From positions 55,433,341 through 55,497,340 of the forward strand of contig CP154955.1 in NCBI GenBank assembly GCA_039621445.1: a DNA stretch of 64,000 bases. The letters run 5' to 3'. The stretch is from Euglena gracilis (taxonomy: Eukaryota; Euglenida; Euglenophyceae; Euglenales). Positions 41,501 through 44,775 of this stretch are shown in pieces (positions within the stretch are counted from its first letter, which is position 1; every line of letters starts with the position of its first letter). The notes below the pieces were generated by a model. It did not search any database and was not told where the DNA came from. It saw only the letters and a list, made by a program, of their open reading frames with translations. The translations under genes and the position numbers were made by a program.

Positions 41501-42442
41501 CCCCCCGGGGGGGGGGGGTAAATCCCGAATCCACGACCAAAAAAACCCCAAAATGGCCAAAACCCTGAAGGTTTTGGGGAGAAACCCCCCATTTGAGTGT
41601 GCGGTGTCCAAATGGTGTGCAGTTCCCAAACAAATGTCACACCCCCGAGGACCCGAAAGCGAAATCCAAAAAAGTGCGCACCTCCCAAAAAGCCAATTCT
41701 CACTGAACCACTTTCAGGTGGTGCCCAAATAAGTGTCACAACCCCGAGGGTCCGAAACGATGTTCCAATAATGTGCACACCCCGTGAAAGCATGGAAAAA
41801 ATTTTTGACCATAAAATTGACACCCCACACCAGAGAAGTGGGTCCCCTGGACCCCCGGGGTTGGAGTAAACCCCCGCAGATAACCTGGCGGGCTGCCAGG
41901 TTATTGGAACCAACTTTTGGCCCTGCCCCCCGCCAGGTTATTTGGGCCCTTTTTTTCAGCGCCGTAAAGGAATTTTGCCAAAAAAGGGGGGTGCCAAGTT
42001 GCTGGGACCATCTTTTTTTGCCCCCCCCACCCCCCCGCCAAGTTAAGGCCAAGTCGGACAAAGTCATGAGCAAGGACCATGCCAGGTTATTTGGAGGTAA
42101 TCCCCTGGGTGGGTTGGGTTTATGGCCGGCGCTGGCTTCGCTTCTGGCCCAGGTTGTAGCAACTGTGGTGTAATTCCAGCGCTGCAGGGACATACACTCA
42201 CCTGGCATGGTTGGCGGACCCCAGGCGCAGGCGCAGGGGACCCCCTCGAGGGGTCATCCACCGAAGTATGTTCGGCGCGCTGTGCCGCGGGCCCGACCCG
42301 GACAGAGGCGGCGGTGCGGCAGCAGGACGTGGTGGGCGCCAAGGCCACCCGGCTGATGCAGGAGAAGGGCAAGGGCGTCGTGCAGCGCCTGCGCGTCGCC
42401 AAGGCGCTGCAGGACAAAGACTTCAAGACCGCGGAGTGGTGA
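11382..42442 (+). CDS. Plasma-membrane-type (P2B) Ca2+-transporting ATPase, ~24 exons
   Basis: This is the whole-gene entry; the exons follow. The predicted product is about 1,050 residues, normal for P2B pumps, which hydrolyse ATP to expel Ca2+ from the cytosol across plasma or vacuolar membranes. All hallmark blocks occur in order on one strand: [28 protein letters not shown] with [65 protein letters not shown] with ALATEQP, and the TM8-TM10 segments. GNKTE and PEGLPLAV favour P2B over P2A (SERCA) pumps. Two parts of the nucleotide-binding region (after 25920 and around 29583-30734) are not fully resolved. The start is the in-frame ATG at 11382 after a possible 3' splice site. Some junctions do not fit GT-AG. 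The gene could be functional, but I cannot exclude a decaying copy. Confidence 0.85.
11933..12166 (+). CDS. Ca2+-ATPase exon 2: GGVEGLA block and TM1
   Basis: It reads [16 protein letters not shown], then [20 protein letters not shown], then [18 protein letters not shown], the standard P2B run into the first membrane helix. The 3' site is CAAAAG at 11932; the 5' site is CTT|GTATTA. It is 78 codons, phase 0 at both ends. Confidence 0.8.
12690..13085. repeat. CCCCCCGGTCACAGGTTGCAGG palindromic blocks
   Basis: Direct copies of GTCACAGGTTGCAGGTTATG sit at about 12735, 12780, 13010 and 13050. The ends CTAGTCGTACGAC and GTCATACGACTAG are inverted. A related inverted block lies at 43245-43375 downstream of the gene. 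Confidence 0.6.
14880..15195. repeat. GACTGACTGGTTT element, copy 1
   Basis: C-tract/G-tract pairs alternate with TGACTGACTGGTTTTT; the middle carries TTTGGCGCCGGAAAAAT. Related copies lie at about 32449-32810 and 33236-33530. Confidence 0.6.
15945..16350. repeat. CAAATAATACCCCCC / GGGGGGTATTATTTG element
   Basis: The inverted ends AACCCCCCCCCAAATAATA and GGTATTATTTGGGGG enclose GCCCGAAGTCCCGGCCCGAG. A second, degraded copy lies at about 33527-33790 in another intron. Confidence 0.6.
16717..17094 (+). CDS. Ca2+-ATPase exon 3: TM2 and actuator domain
   Basis: The exon opens with [20 protein letters not shown], then [18 protein letters not shown] (TM2), [20 protein letters not shown], and [11 protein letters not shown], the TGES dephosphorylation motif. 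The 3' site GGAG|TGTTT keeps phase 0 with exon 2; the 5' site is CTG|GTAGTC. The last codons (GAT CCT TTC CTG) are nearly repeated near the start of exon 4. Confidence 0.9.
17095..17778 (+). other. Ca2+-ATPase intron 3 (~680 bp)
   Basis: Ordinary mixed sequence without large palindromes. Its flanks carry the near-duplicate GATCCTTTCCTG (17083-17094) and GATCCCTTCATG (17788-17799). Confidence 0.55.
17779..17925 (+). CDS. Ca2+-ATPase exon 4: actuator-to-TM3 linker
   Basis: It reads [20 protein letters not shown] then [20 protein letters not shown] and ends EQETPLQ. P2B pumps have DPF-[LM]-x-SGT-x-V at this point. With the canonical 3' site TTCAAG the DPF tripeptide occurs twice in the joined protein (here and at the end of exon 3). 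The 5' site is CAG|GTGTGG. Confidence 0.8.
17926..17970 (+). other. Ca2+-ATPase intron 4, only 45 bp
   Basis: GTGTGG...CTCTTGCAG joins ETPLQ to [11 protein letters not shown] exactly as the family requires, in phase 0. It is the shortest intron and a reliable anchor for splice signals in this gene. Confidence 0.85.
17971..18029 (+). CDS. Ca2+-ATPase exon 5: start of TM3
   Basis: It reads [22 protein letters not shown] 5' site at 18030 (phase 2) joins cleanly to a CAAG 3' site at 20778, giving [16 protein letters not shown]. Confidence 0.75.
18690..19000. repeat. GGGCGGTCC family, degraded copy
   Basis: It carries the family's internal landmarks in order: GATCGAACGGGGTCAAAAAT, GATGGTCCAAGGATGCCAGA, CCTGAAGTCGACC and TTGCATTGAATGTGCTGGGA. 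The end GTTGTGGACCGCCA is a weak match to GGACCGCCCTG. Confidence 0.65.
19530..19990. repeat. CCCCCCAAATATAAA / TATATTTGGGGGG element
   Basis: The outer ends AAACCCCCCAAATATAAAA and TATATTTGGGGGGGTTTA are inverted. Several internal half-copies occur, for example near 19660 and 19900. Relatives lie at 16540-16655, 27635-27990 and 28545-28990. Confidence 0.6.
20779..20941 (+). CDS. Ca2+-ATPase exon 6: TM3-TM4 with PEGLPLAV
   Basis: It reads [19 protein letters not shown], then [20 protein letters not shown] plus V. PEGLPLAV is the TM4 Ca2+-site motif of P2B pumps. The family continues V-T-x-x-L-A-Y-S, which exon 7 supplies, so the 5' site must be GTG|GCCAGG, a GC site. Confidence 0.9.
20942..21764 (+). 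other. Ca2+-ATPase intron 6 (~820 bp)
   Basis: It contains the complete MITE-like element 21420-21725 with its 8-bp target duplication. The 3' site GATGAAG follows the element by about 30 bp. Confidence 0.7.
21420..21725. mobile_element. hAT-like MITE, copy 1, perfect 8-bp target-site duplication
   Basis: The terminal inverted repeats are CAGGGATTTTTTTAAG and CTTAAAAAAACCCCTG (15 of 16 pair). The flanks are GGTGGGGT at 21412-21419 and GGTGGGGT at 21726-21733. CAGGG ends with an 8-bp duplication are typical of the hAT superfamily. The centre holds GGCGCCGCAGGCGCCG and the block GCACTTTTCGCGATTTTTCG. There is no coding capacity, so it is non-autonomous. Confidence 0.85.
21765..21879 (+). CDS. 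Ca2+-ATPase exon 7: after TM4 to the phosphorylated Asp
   Basis: It reads [20 protein letters not shown], then [18 protein letters not shown](G). DKTG holds the aspartate phosphorylated in the cycle. It ends in phase 1 at ACA G|GTGCGT. Confidence 0.95.
22080..22910. repeat. Tandem array, about five units of 160-200 bp
   Basis: GGGTCGAAAAACGCTC starts units at 22088, 22461, 22621 and 22783, with a variant near 22260. Each unit contains CCGGGTCCGGGAGGCC, AACATCGTTTCGGGCAAAAA and GGGTCGGCGGCCCAAAACGG. Frames on both strands are repeat artefacts. Confidence 0.85.
23720..23872. repeat. Hairpin H2, copy 2
   Basis: It matches 6133-6262 (AGTCTTAAATCTTCGCCC, GTGTTTTGGGCCAAGG, TTAGGGGGGCCC) but lacks the GGCGCCTTCGGCGTC centre. 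It links the upstream repeat field and this intron. Confidence 0.65.
24370..24631. mobile_element. hAT-like MITE, copy 2, perfect 8-bp target-site duplication
   Basis: The ends are CAGGGTTTTTTTTAG and CTCAAAAAAACCCCTG. The flanks are CACCGGTT at 24362-24369 and CACCGGTT at 24632-24639. The interior shares TTTACTTTTCGGCGCC and GCACTTTTCGCGAT with copy 1, but the G/C tracts differ in length. Confidence 0.85.
24900..25075. other. AT-rich patch
   Basis: About 175 bp of nearly pure A+T (TTATTATTTTATAATATAAC and similar) just before exon 8. It is unlike the GC-biased surroundings. No tRNA, origin or promoter signature is recognisable. Confidence 0.5.
25135..25190 (+). CDS. Ca2+-ATPase exon 8: start of catalytic loop after DKTG
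   Basis: The 3' site CCCCAG|GCACG completes the Gly codon, giving [19 protein letters not shown]. The GT site at 25191 keeps phase 0. The frame stays open beyond it, so the exon might be longer. Confidence 0.8.
25191..25837 (+). other. Ca2+-ATPase intron 8 (~650 bp)
   Basis: Mixed sequence without strong palindromes. The 5' 200 bp are GC-rich and open in frame, so the 5' edge is not certain. Confidence 0.45.
25838..25925 (+). CDS. Ca2+-ATPase exon 9: nucleotide-binding domain segment
   Basis: The 3' site CTCAG|GATGGG gives [20 protein letters not shown] and then AEEKLQPDG, matching the family's ...IxxNSTA-x-E... stretch before GNKTE. The 3' edge is not resolved: no GT site keeps phase with exon 10 before about 25980. 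Confidence 0.7.
25926..27378 (+). other. Ca2+-ATPase intron 9 (~1.45 kb)
   Basis: CCGCAATTTTC-type short repeats (25970-26010 and 26490-26530) and a GCAGGGCGGTCCTCGAGGAC fragment of the GGGCGGTCC family near 27163-27200. Otherwise nothing recognisable. Confidence 0.5.
27379..27486 (+). CDS. Ca2+-ATPase exon 10: GNKTE block
   Basis: The 3' site CCACCAG gives [20 protein letters not shown] and then [16 protein letters not shown], 36 codons. GNKTE is characteristic of P2B pumps. The 5' site is CAG|GCATGC, a GC site: joining to FPFNSDKKR of exon 11 is seamless. Confidence 0.9.
28107..28400. repeat. GGGCGGTCC family, degraded copy
   Basis: It begins CAGGGTGGTCCTTGTCGG, contains GGCCTCAGGGCCAAAGGGC and GTGGGTGGGCGATG, and fades before the right end. 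Confidence 0.55.
28545..28990. repeat. CCCCCCAAAAATAAGACCC / GGGTCTTATTTTTGGGGG element
   Basis: The outer ends are inverted. Two internal half-copies separated by GCGCTTTGCGCCGTC-like hairpins suggest two nested insertions of one family (28545-28670 and 28850-28990). Confidence 0.6.
29241..29354 (+). CDS. Ca2+-ATPase exon 11: FPFNS...KGAPD
   Basis: After TATTCCAG it reads [20 protein letters not shown], then [18 protein letters not shown]. KGAxE/D is the nucleotide-site lysine motif. 38 codons, phase 0; the 5' site is CAG|GCTGCA (GC). Confidence 0.9.
29485..29582 (+). CDS. Ca2+-ATPase exon 12: end of nucleotide-binding domain
   Basis: The 3' site TTGAGAG gives [20 protein letters not shown] then [12 protein letters not shown], which fits the family's segment before MA-x-x-ALR. 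The most natural 5' site is GT at 29583 (phase 2). A GC site after CAG at 29553 would give a shorter exon. Confidence 0.65.
29583..30628 (+). other. Ca2+-ATPase intron 12, possibly hiding one exon
   Basis: A GGGCGGTCC-family copy (29718-29960) lies inside. The family's ALRTI-x-LAY segment is not found between exons 12 and 13, so a short exon here may have escaped me. Confidence 0.4.
29718..29960. repeat. GGGCGGTCC family, degraded copy
   Basis: GGGGCAGTCCATGAGGGACG at the left end, AAAAAGTCGAGGTAACGCA, GATTATAGTCCAAGATCACC and GCATTGATTTTGCATTG follow in family order; the right end is absent. Confidence 0.55.
30629..30733 (+). CDS. Ca2+-ATPase exon 13 (tentative): [16 protein letters not shown]
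   Basis: The frame [20 protein letters not shown] joins directly to [11 protein letters not shown] of exon 14 and is plausible for the strand before the P domain. The borders are weak: phase does not match exon 12, and the 5' site would be GTGG|GGGTGG. Keep as tentative. Confidence 0.35.
30968..31065 (+). CDS. Ca2+-ATPase exon 14: P domain, RMVTGDN
   Basis: After TGCAG it reads (G)[17 protein letters not shown], then [14 protein letters not shown], a textbook P2B block. The 5' edge is problematic: conserved residues end at ATC or ATC CAG, followed by GGGCGA, which is not GT or GC. Confidence 0.9.
31066..31735 (+). other. Ca2+-ATPase intron 14 (~670 bp)
   Basis: It includes a plus-strand stretch (31240-31365) reading [20 protein letters not shown], then a hydrophilic tail and a stop. 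It is coding-like but not part of the pump family. No transposon is recognised. Confidence 0.4.
31736..31823 (+). CDS. Ca2+-ATPase exon 15: SIAEKAGI block
   Basis: After GGCCAAG it reads [18 protein letters not shown] then [11 protein letters not shown], matching TA-x-x-IA-x-x-xGI...EG-x-EF. The GT site at 31824 leaves phase 1, which exon 16 completes. Confidence 0.9.
31959..32023 (+). CDS. Ca2+-ATPase exon 16: [10 protein letters not shown]
   Basis: After AAGCAG it reads [20 protein letters not shown] then E, and CTGGAG|GTGTGA joins to CCGCAG|GTGCTG to give [14 protein letters not shown]. Phase is consistent on both sides. Confidence 0.9.
32170..32450. repeat. GGGCGGTCC family copy, right end replaced
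   Basis: AAGGCGGTCCTTGAGGATGG, CTTAAGGACTGCCCC, GGGCCAAAGGGCCG and GAATGTGATGGGACCA occur in family order. The expected GGACCGCCCTG end is missing where the next element starts. Confidence 0.65.
32449..32810. repeat. GACTGACTGGTTT element, copy 2
   Basis: The ends CCATACCATTGCTTAAC and GCTACGCAACGGTATGG are inverted and imperfect. The inside has two C-tract/G-tract pairs, each followed by AAAGTGACTGACTGGTTTTT. Confidence 0.65.
33056..33137 (+). CDS. Ca2+-ATPase exon 17: [17 protein letters not shown]
   Basis: After CCGCAG it reads [20 protein letters not shown] then GNTVAVT(G). The P-domain core is strongly conserved. The GT site at 33138 leaves phase 1. Confidence 0.95.
33138..34162 (+). 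other. Ca2+-ATPase intron 17 (~1.0 kb)
   Basis: It contains a third GACTGACTG element (33236-33530, ends TCCATTGCTTAAG and TAAGCAATGG) and a GGTATTATTT element (33527-33790). It is flanked by the near-duplicate GTGGCTGTGACGGG (33125-33138) and GTGGCTGACGGG (34186-34197). Confidence 0.6.
33236..33790. repeat. GACTGACTG element copy 3 and adjoining GGTATTATTT element
   Basis: The first has CATTGCTTAAG/TAAGCAATG ends. The second begins within 10 bp of it and repeats CCCGAAGTCCCAGCC and GAAATTTAGCATTTTTGGAG, also seen at 15945-16350. Confidence 0.55.
34163..34320 (+). CDS. Ca2+-ATPase exon 18: [10 protein letters not shown] hinge
   Basis: It reads [20 protein letters not shown], then [20 protein letters not shown], then SVVK, with the 5' site AAG|GTGCGC. 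The canonical in-phase 3' site (TTTTCAG at 34162) puts nine unusual residues between VAVT and ADGTND and replaces the usual TG of TGDG. If instead splicing ran between the flanking duplicates, the motif would be intact but the signals non-canonical. Confidence 0.9.
34321..36030 (+). other. Ca2+-ATPase intron 18 (~1.7 kb)
   Basis: The complete GGGCGGTCC MITE (34436-34750), then plain sequence, then a GGGTTTGATATAAGG/CCTTATATCAAACCC inverted pair (35604-35725). An open stretch at 35309-35638 is not convincing as a gene. Confidence 0.6.
34436..34750. mobile_element. GGGCGGTCC family MITE, complete copy
   Basis: The terminal inverted repeats CAGGGCGGTCCTTAAG and CTTAAGGACCGCCCTG are exact complements. 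The flanks CGTGTAAC and TGTGTAAC agree at 7 of 8 bases, consistent with an 8-bp target duplication. Inside: GGCCAAAGGGCCGGCC, GATGGTCCAAGGACACC and GATGTCGACCTG. Another inverted GGACCGCCC lies near 34485, so the left end is duplicated inward. No coding capacity; hAT-like by ends and duplication size. Confidence 0.8.
36031..36162 (+). CDS. Ca2+-ATPase exon 19: MWGRNV and TM5
   Basis: After GGTGCAG it reads [20 protein letters not shown] then [20 protein letters not shown] and TAPL. 44 codons, phase 0 both ends, 5' site CTG|GTCGGG. Confidence 0.95.
36163..36731 (+). other. Ca2+-ATPase intron 19 (~570 bp)
   Basis: A truncated GGGCGGTCC-family piece (36429-36500) and TGCCTGCCTGGGCAGGCA inverted repeats (36560-36650). 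The last 12 bases before the canonical 3' site encode TPVQ, which the family normally keeps. Confidence 0.55.
36732..36870 (+). CDS. Ca2+-ATPase exon 20: TM6, [10 protein letters not shown]
   Basis: It reads [20 protein letters not shown], then [20 protein letters not shown] and RMWINI, with TM6 and the ALATE motif. The canonical site GGTGCAG starts it at 36732. Family conservation (PL-T-x-VQ-LLW) suggests a start at 36720 instead, where no AG exists. The 5' site ATCT|GTGTGC leaves phase 1. Confidence 0.9.
37050..37220. repeat. Intron repeat family 'AACGTCGGTCCAGG'
   Basis: A ~170-bp block occurring three times in introns of this gene (23555-23720, 37050-37220, 40150-40345): repeated TTTTTAAGG text, then AGTCAAAGAGCCA, CCAACGTCGGTCCAGGTTGA and GACAGAAAGCATTTTT-like endings. 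Ends were not resolved. Confidence 0.6.
38184..38447. mobile_element. GGGCGGTCC family MITE, second near-complete copy
   Basis: It starts CAGGGCGGTCCACAGGGGAC and ends GCAAAGGACCGCCCTG. Family landmarks GGGGATCGAACAGGGTCAAA, GATGGTCCAAGGATGCC and AAGTTGACCCGTTTTTGCC occur in order. No convincing target duplication is visible. Confidence 0.7.
38510..38588 (+). CDS. Ca2+-ATPase exon 21: TM7
   Basis: After TCCCGCAG it completes Ser and reads [20 protein letters not shown] then FNVKD. A GT site after CA (38589) joins to G of exon 22 to give [13 protein letters not shown]. Phases 1 in and 2 out both fit. Confidence 0.9.
38589..39450 (+). other. Ca2+-ATPase intron 21 (~860 bp)
   Basis: Mostly plain sequence with one short G-tract; no recognised element. 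A purine-rich stretch (39190-39330) is open on the plus strand but matches nothing in the pump family. Confidence 0.45.
39451..39634 (+). CDS. Ca2+-ATPase exon 22: TM8-TM9
   Basis: After [27 protein letters not shown], then [20 protein letters not shown], then [20 protein letters not shown] plus Q. FNTF and FNE-x-NARK are P2B signatures. The 5' site is CAG|GTGGGC, phase 0. Confidence 0.95.
39635..40706 (+). other. Ca2+-ATPase intron 22 (~1.07 kb)
   Basis: The small MITE 39670-39816 lies 35 bp after the exon. The 'AACGTCGGTCCAGG' family block (40150-40345) and a GGTCCAAGGATGCAAGAAAT fragment of the GGGCGGTCC family (40505-40690) follow. Confidence 0.6.
39670..39816. mobile_element. Small MITE with ~26-bp inverted repeats and 6-bp duplication
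   Basis: TCAGACCTCCATTTAGTG and the inverted CACTAAATGGCAGTCTGA form the ends, continuing to GTATCAC/GTGATAC (about 23 of 26 pair). The flanks TTGTGA (39664-39669) and TTGTGA (39817-39822) are identical. The centre is AT-rich (GTATCACCAAAATAAAATT). It is unrelated to the CAGGG families. Confidence 0.75.
40707..40811 (+). CDS. Ca2+-ATPase exon 23: TM10
   Basis: After CTCCACAG it reads [20 protein letters not shown] then [15 protein letters not shown]. LxLxQW and the final helix are as expected. The GT site at 40812 (ATC|GTGGCC) keeps phase 0; family patterns suggest one more residue before PTR. Confidence 0.9.
40812..42292 (+). other. Ca2+-ATPase last intron (~1.48 kb)
   Basis: A GGGCGGTCC-family fragment (41150-41375), a G/C-tract element around GGGGGTAAATCCCGAATCC (41395-41570) and AACCTGGCGGGCTGCCAGG-type palindromes (41870-42050) related to 37760-37960. 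Confidence 0.5.
42293..42442 (+). CDS. Ca2+-ATPase last exon: basic C-terminal tail and stop
   Basis: It reads [20 protein letters not shown], then [20 protein letters not shown] and DKDFKTAEW, then TGA. P2B pumps have [I/V]PTR just after TM10, which anchors the start. [15 protein letters not shown] is basic and amphipathic and could serve as a short regulatory, calmodulin-type site; that is inference. The 3' splice site is not obvious. Confidence 0.65.
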   Translation, partial: PTRTEAAVRQQDVVGAKATRLMQEKGKGVVQRLRVAKALQDKDFKTAEW

Positions 42443-42571
42443 CGGCGGGGATGGGGAGGAGTGGGGGTCGTGGCCAGCGCTGGCATCACGGGTGGCAGGA
42501 TGATGGAAATGATGGGAACAGGGCACAGACGTGTGGGTTGATCCGCCCGCAGAAACGTGCAATTTGCAAAG

Positions 42572-43081
42572 CAGGGCGGTCCACAAGGGACGGGAAAGGT
42601 TTTTTAATTTTCTTTTCAGGAAAAATAGCTGGTTTTTTACACCCCCGGGCTGTGAAATTGGTCTAACGCCAGTCAGTTAAACTGGAAAAAAAAACAGTCG
42701 ATGACAGCCCCAAAGGTAGGCCAATGTCAAAGTGATTGTACGTTCACGATGGTCAACAAATCAAAATTTTGCCTGCCTGGCCAAGAAAAAAAAGAAAGAA
42801 AAGTTTTTTTGTGGTTCAGTTTTCTGATTCCCATTGATTCTGGTGGACGCACTGACGTTACCACAGCGCGGTGGAAGTGCAATTAAACAAATCAACTTCG
42901 GGGGAAATTTTCCCAAAAGTTTTCCTCAAAAAGCTTTCTGGCATCCGTGGACCTGATCCCATCCGCCCAAAAACATCAAAAAATGGGGGTTGATTTGAAG
43001 CCCCAGTCCGGCCCTTGGCCTGAGGGGCGTCCTTGAGGCAGTTCTTACCAAAAAAAATTCTGTCCCTTATGGACCGCTCTG
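42572..43081. repeat. GGGCGGTCC-type ends in inverted arrangement
   Basis: The left end CAGGGCGGTCCACAAGGGAC and the right end GTCCCTTATGGACCGCTCTG are inverted over ~21 bp. Between them the right half reads as a reversed family copy (GGCCTGAGGGGCGTCC, CATCCGTGGACC). It is either a longer family member or two facing copies. Confidence 0.55.
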
Positions 43082-43985
43082 CAAAGAACTAGGTAGGACT
43101 TTGCTAGCCGGGGGTTCCCAAATCAGGAGGTGCCCCCCCACCAGTGAGCTGGACTGTGCCCGGCCCAAAATGTGACCGTCCCATTGAAAAGTTTGCAACC
43201 CCTCCCCCACGCCAGGGTGGAAAAAATACTACATAGTACCCTTCTCCCCCTTGTCGTACGACCGGGTTCCTGCAACCTGTGACCGAGGGGGGTCGTAACA
43301 CCCCCATGACCTGCAACGTGTGACCGGGGGGTGGTTGTAAATGAGGGGTGGTCGTACGACAAGGGGGGTACCCAAAAAATTACTATATAATTGGCTCTGG
43401 ATGGACATGATGTCTGGCAACTTTCAGCGTGCGCAAAAAAAGAGGTTTGAGAAATGTGTCCACGAGAAATGTGTCAACGGAAACCCAGCAAGTTGTGCTC
43501 TCAACTCATGGAGCCTGGAGCTTGACGCCTGGCACACACAACGTTGCTGGTGACCCCTTGGGGGAGGATAGCCAGCTAGTTGTGCCCAACAGGCTTTCTT
43601 CTCGGTAACCCAAGGCTTGCAGCTCAGAGATGAACGTCATTGAGCGACGCTTAGCGCAGAGTGGTCATTGTTGCTGGCAGTGAGGGGTGATGAGTGCTGA
43701 AACGATGTTTCGGCAAGGAGGGGCTCACCTCACTCTTTGGTGCAAGAGTTTTCTGGAGTTCGCCAAAGTTTTGTGCCAAGTAAATTTTAGCATTTTTTCG
43801 TCAGTCTGTGTGTTGTGAGGTCCAGTGCTGTCTTCACAGCATTCTGGCACACAGGTGTAGCTCACCCTTCGGACACATGCCCATTCAAACACGCGGATAT
43901 GTACTGTCCCTTGCCGGGGACATATGGAACAGTCCACCATCTGGCGGGGAGGCCAATATGCCCCGTCCCCGGCAGCATGTCAAAC

Positions 43986-44241
43986 CGGGGTGGTCCGTAA
44001 GCGTCCCTTTTACAAATGGTCCCCCCAGGGCTCGATTGATTTGAAGTTCAAAAGTCGAAAGAAAGTCGAGAAGGTATTTTTTGATGTGTGTGGATGCAGG
44101 ATGTTTGGGATACCAGAGACCAAAGTTTTCAAGTGCAAAATATTGACCAAAATATTTGAATTTGCATCCCAATTTTCTCGTGGACTTTTGGTTGATTGTG
44201 CTGGGACAGGTTTTTTTAGCTGCTGTTTAAGGACCTCCTTG
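43986..44241. mobile_element. GGGCGGTCC family MITE, diverged copy outside the gene
   Basis: It starts CGGGGTGGTCCGTAAGCG and ends TTTAAGGACCTCCTTG. The flanks TGTCAAAC and TGACAAGC agree at 6 of 8, a possible decayed 8-bp duplication. Inside: GATTGTGCTGGGACAGG near the right end, as in other copies. Confidence 0.65.
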
Positions 44242-44539
44242 TGACAAGCACACACTGCACAGACCTAGAACATACGATTCATCGCAACACACAGTCAGCA
44301 CAACTGCACATCCACACCTACACACATGCTCGACGACGGCCTTTGCGTTCTGGCTCAGCCCCAAAATCCGTGCCATTCACTTCTATTGGTCGTTCGTTTT
44401 CCCTAAAAATGCAGCGAAAAATCGCTACCCATGTAAATATAACCTGGACGGAGGGGGGAGAAGATGGACTGACCTGGCACCCCGCCAGGTTATTGGGGTT
44501 TCGAAAGTTGCAGATTAAATGAAGGACAAACCGATATTT

Positions 44540-44775
44540 AGTAAACCCCCCACCAAATAACACCCCACCCGGGGGCCGATTTCGAGCGCCAAAATAACAC
44601 CCCCCCCCCTGTTTTCCTGGTTTTCCATGTAAAAATAGCACCCCCCAGATAATAGCCCCCTGTTTTCCTCTGGTTTTCCATGTAAATAACACCCCCCCAA
44701 ATAGCACCCCCCCCCCCCCGGGCCCCAGCTCGGGTGCCCAAATAACACACCGGGAGGTGTGCTATTTGGGGGGTT
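44540..44775. repeat. CCCCCCAAATAACACC / GGTGTGCTATTTGGGGGG element
   Basis: Inverted ends, with internal TTTTCCATGTAAAAATAGCA and TTTTCCATGTAAATAACACC direct repeats. Same plan as the GGTATTATTT elements in introns. Confidence 0.55.
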
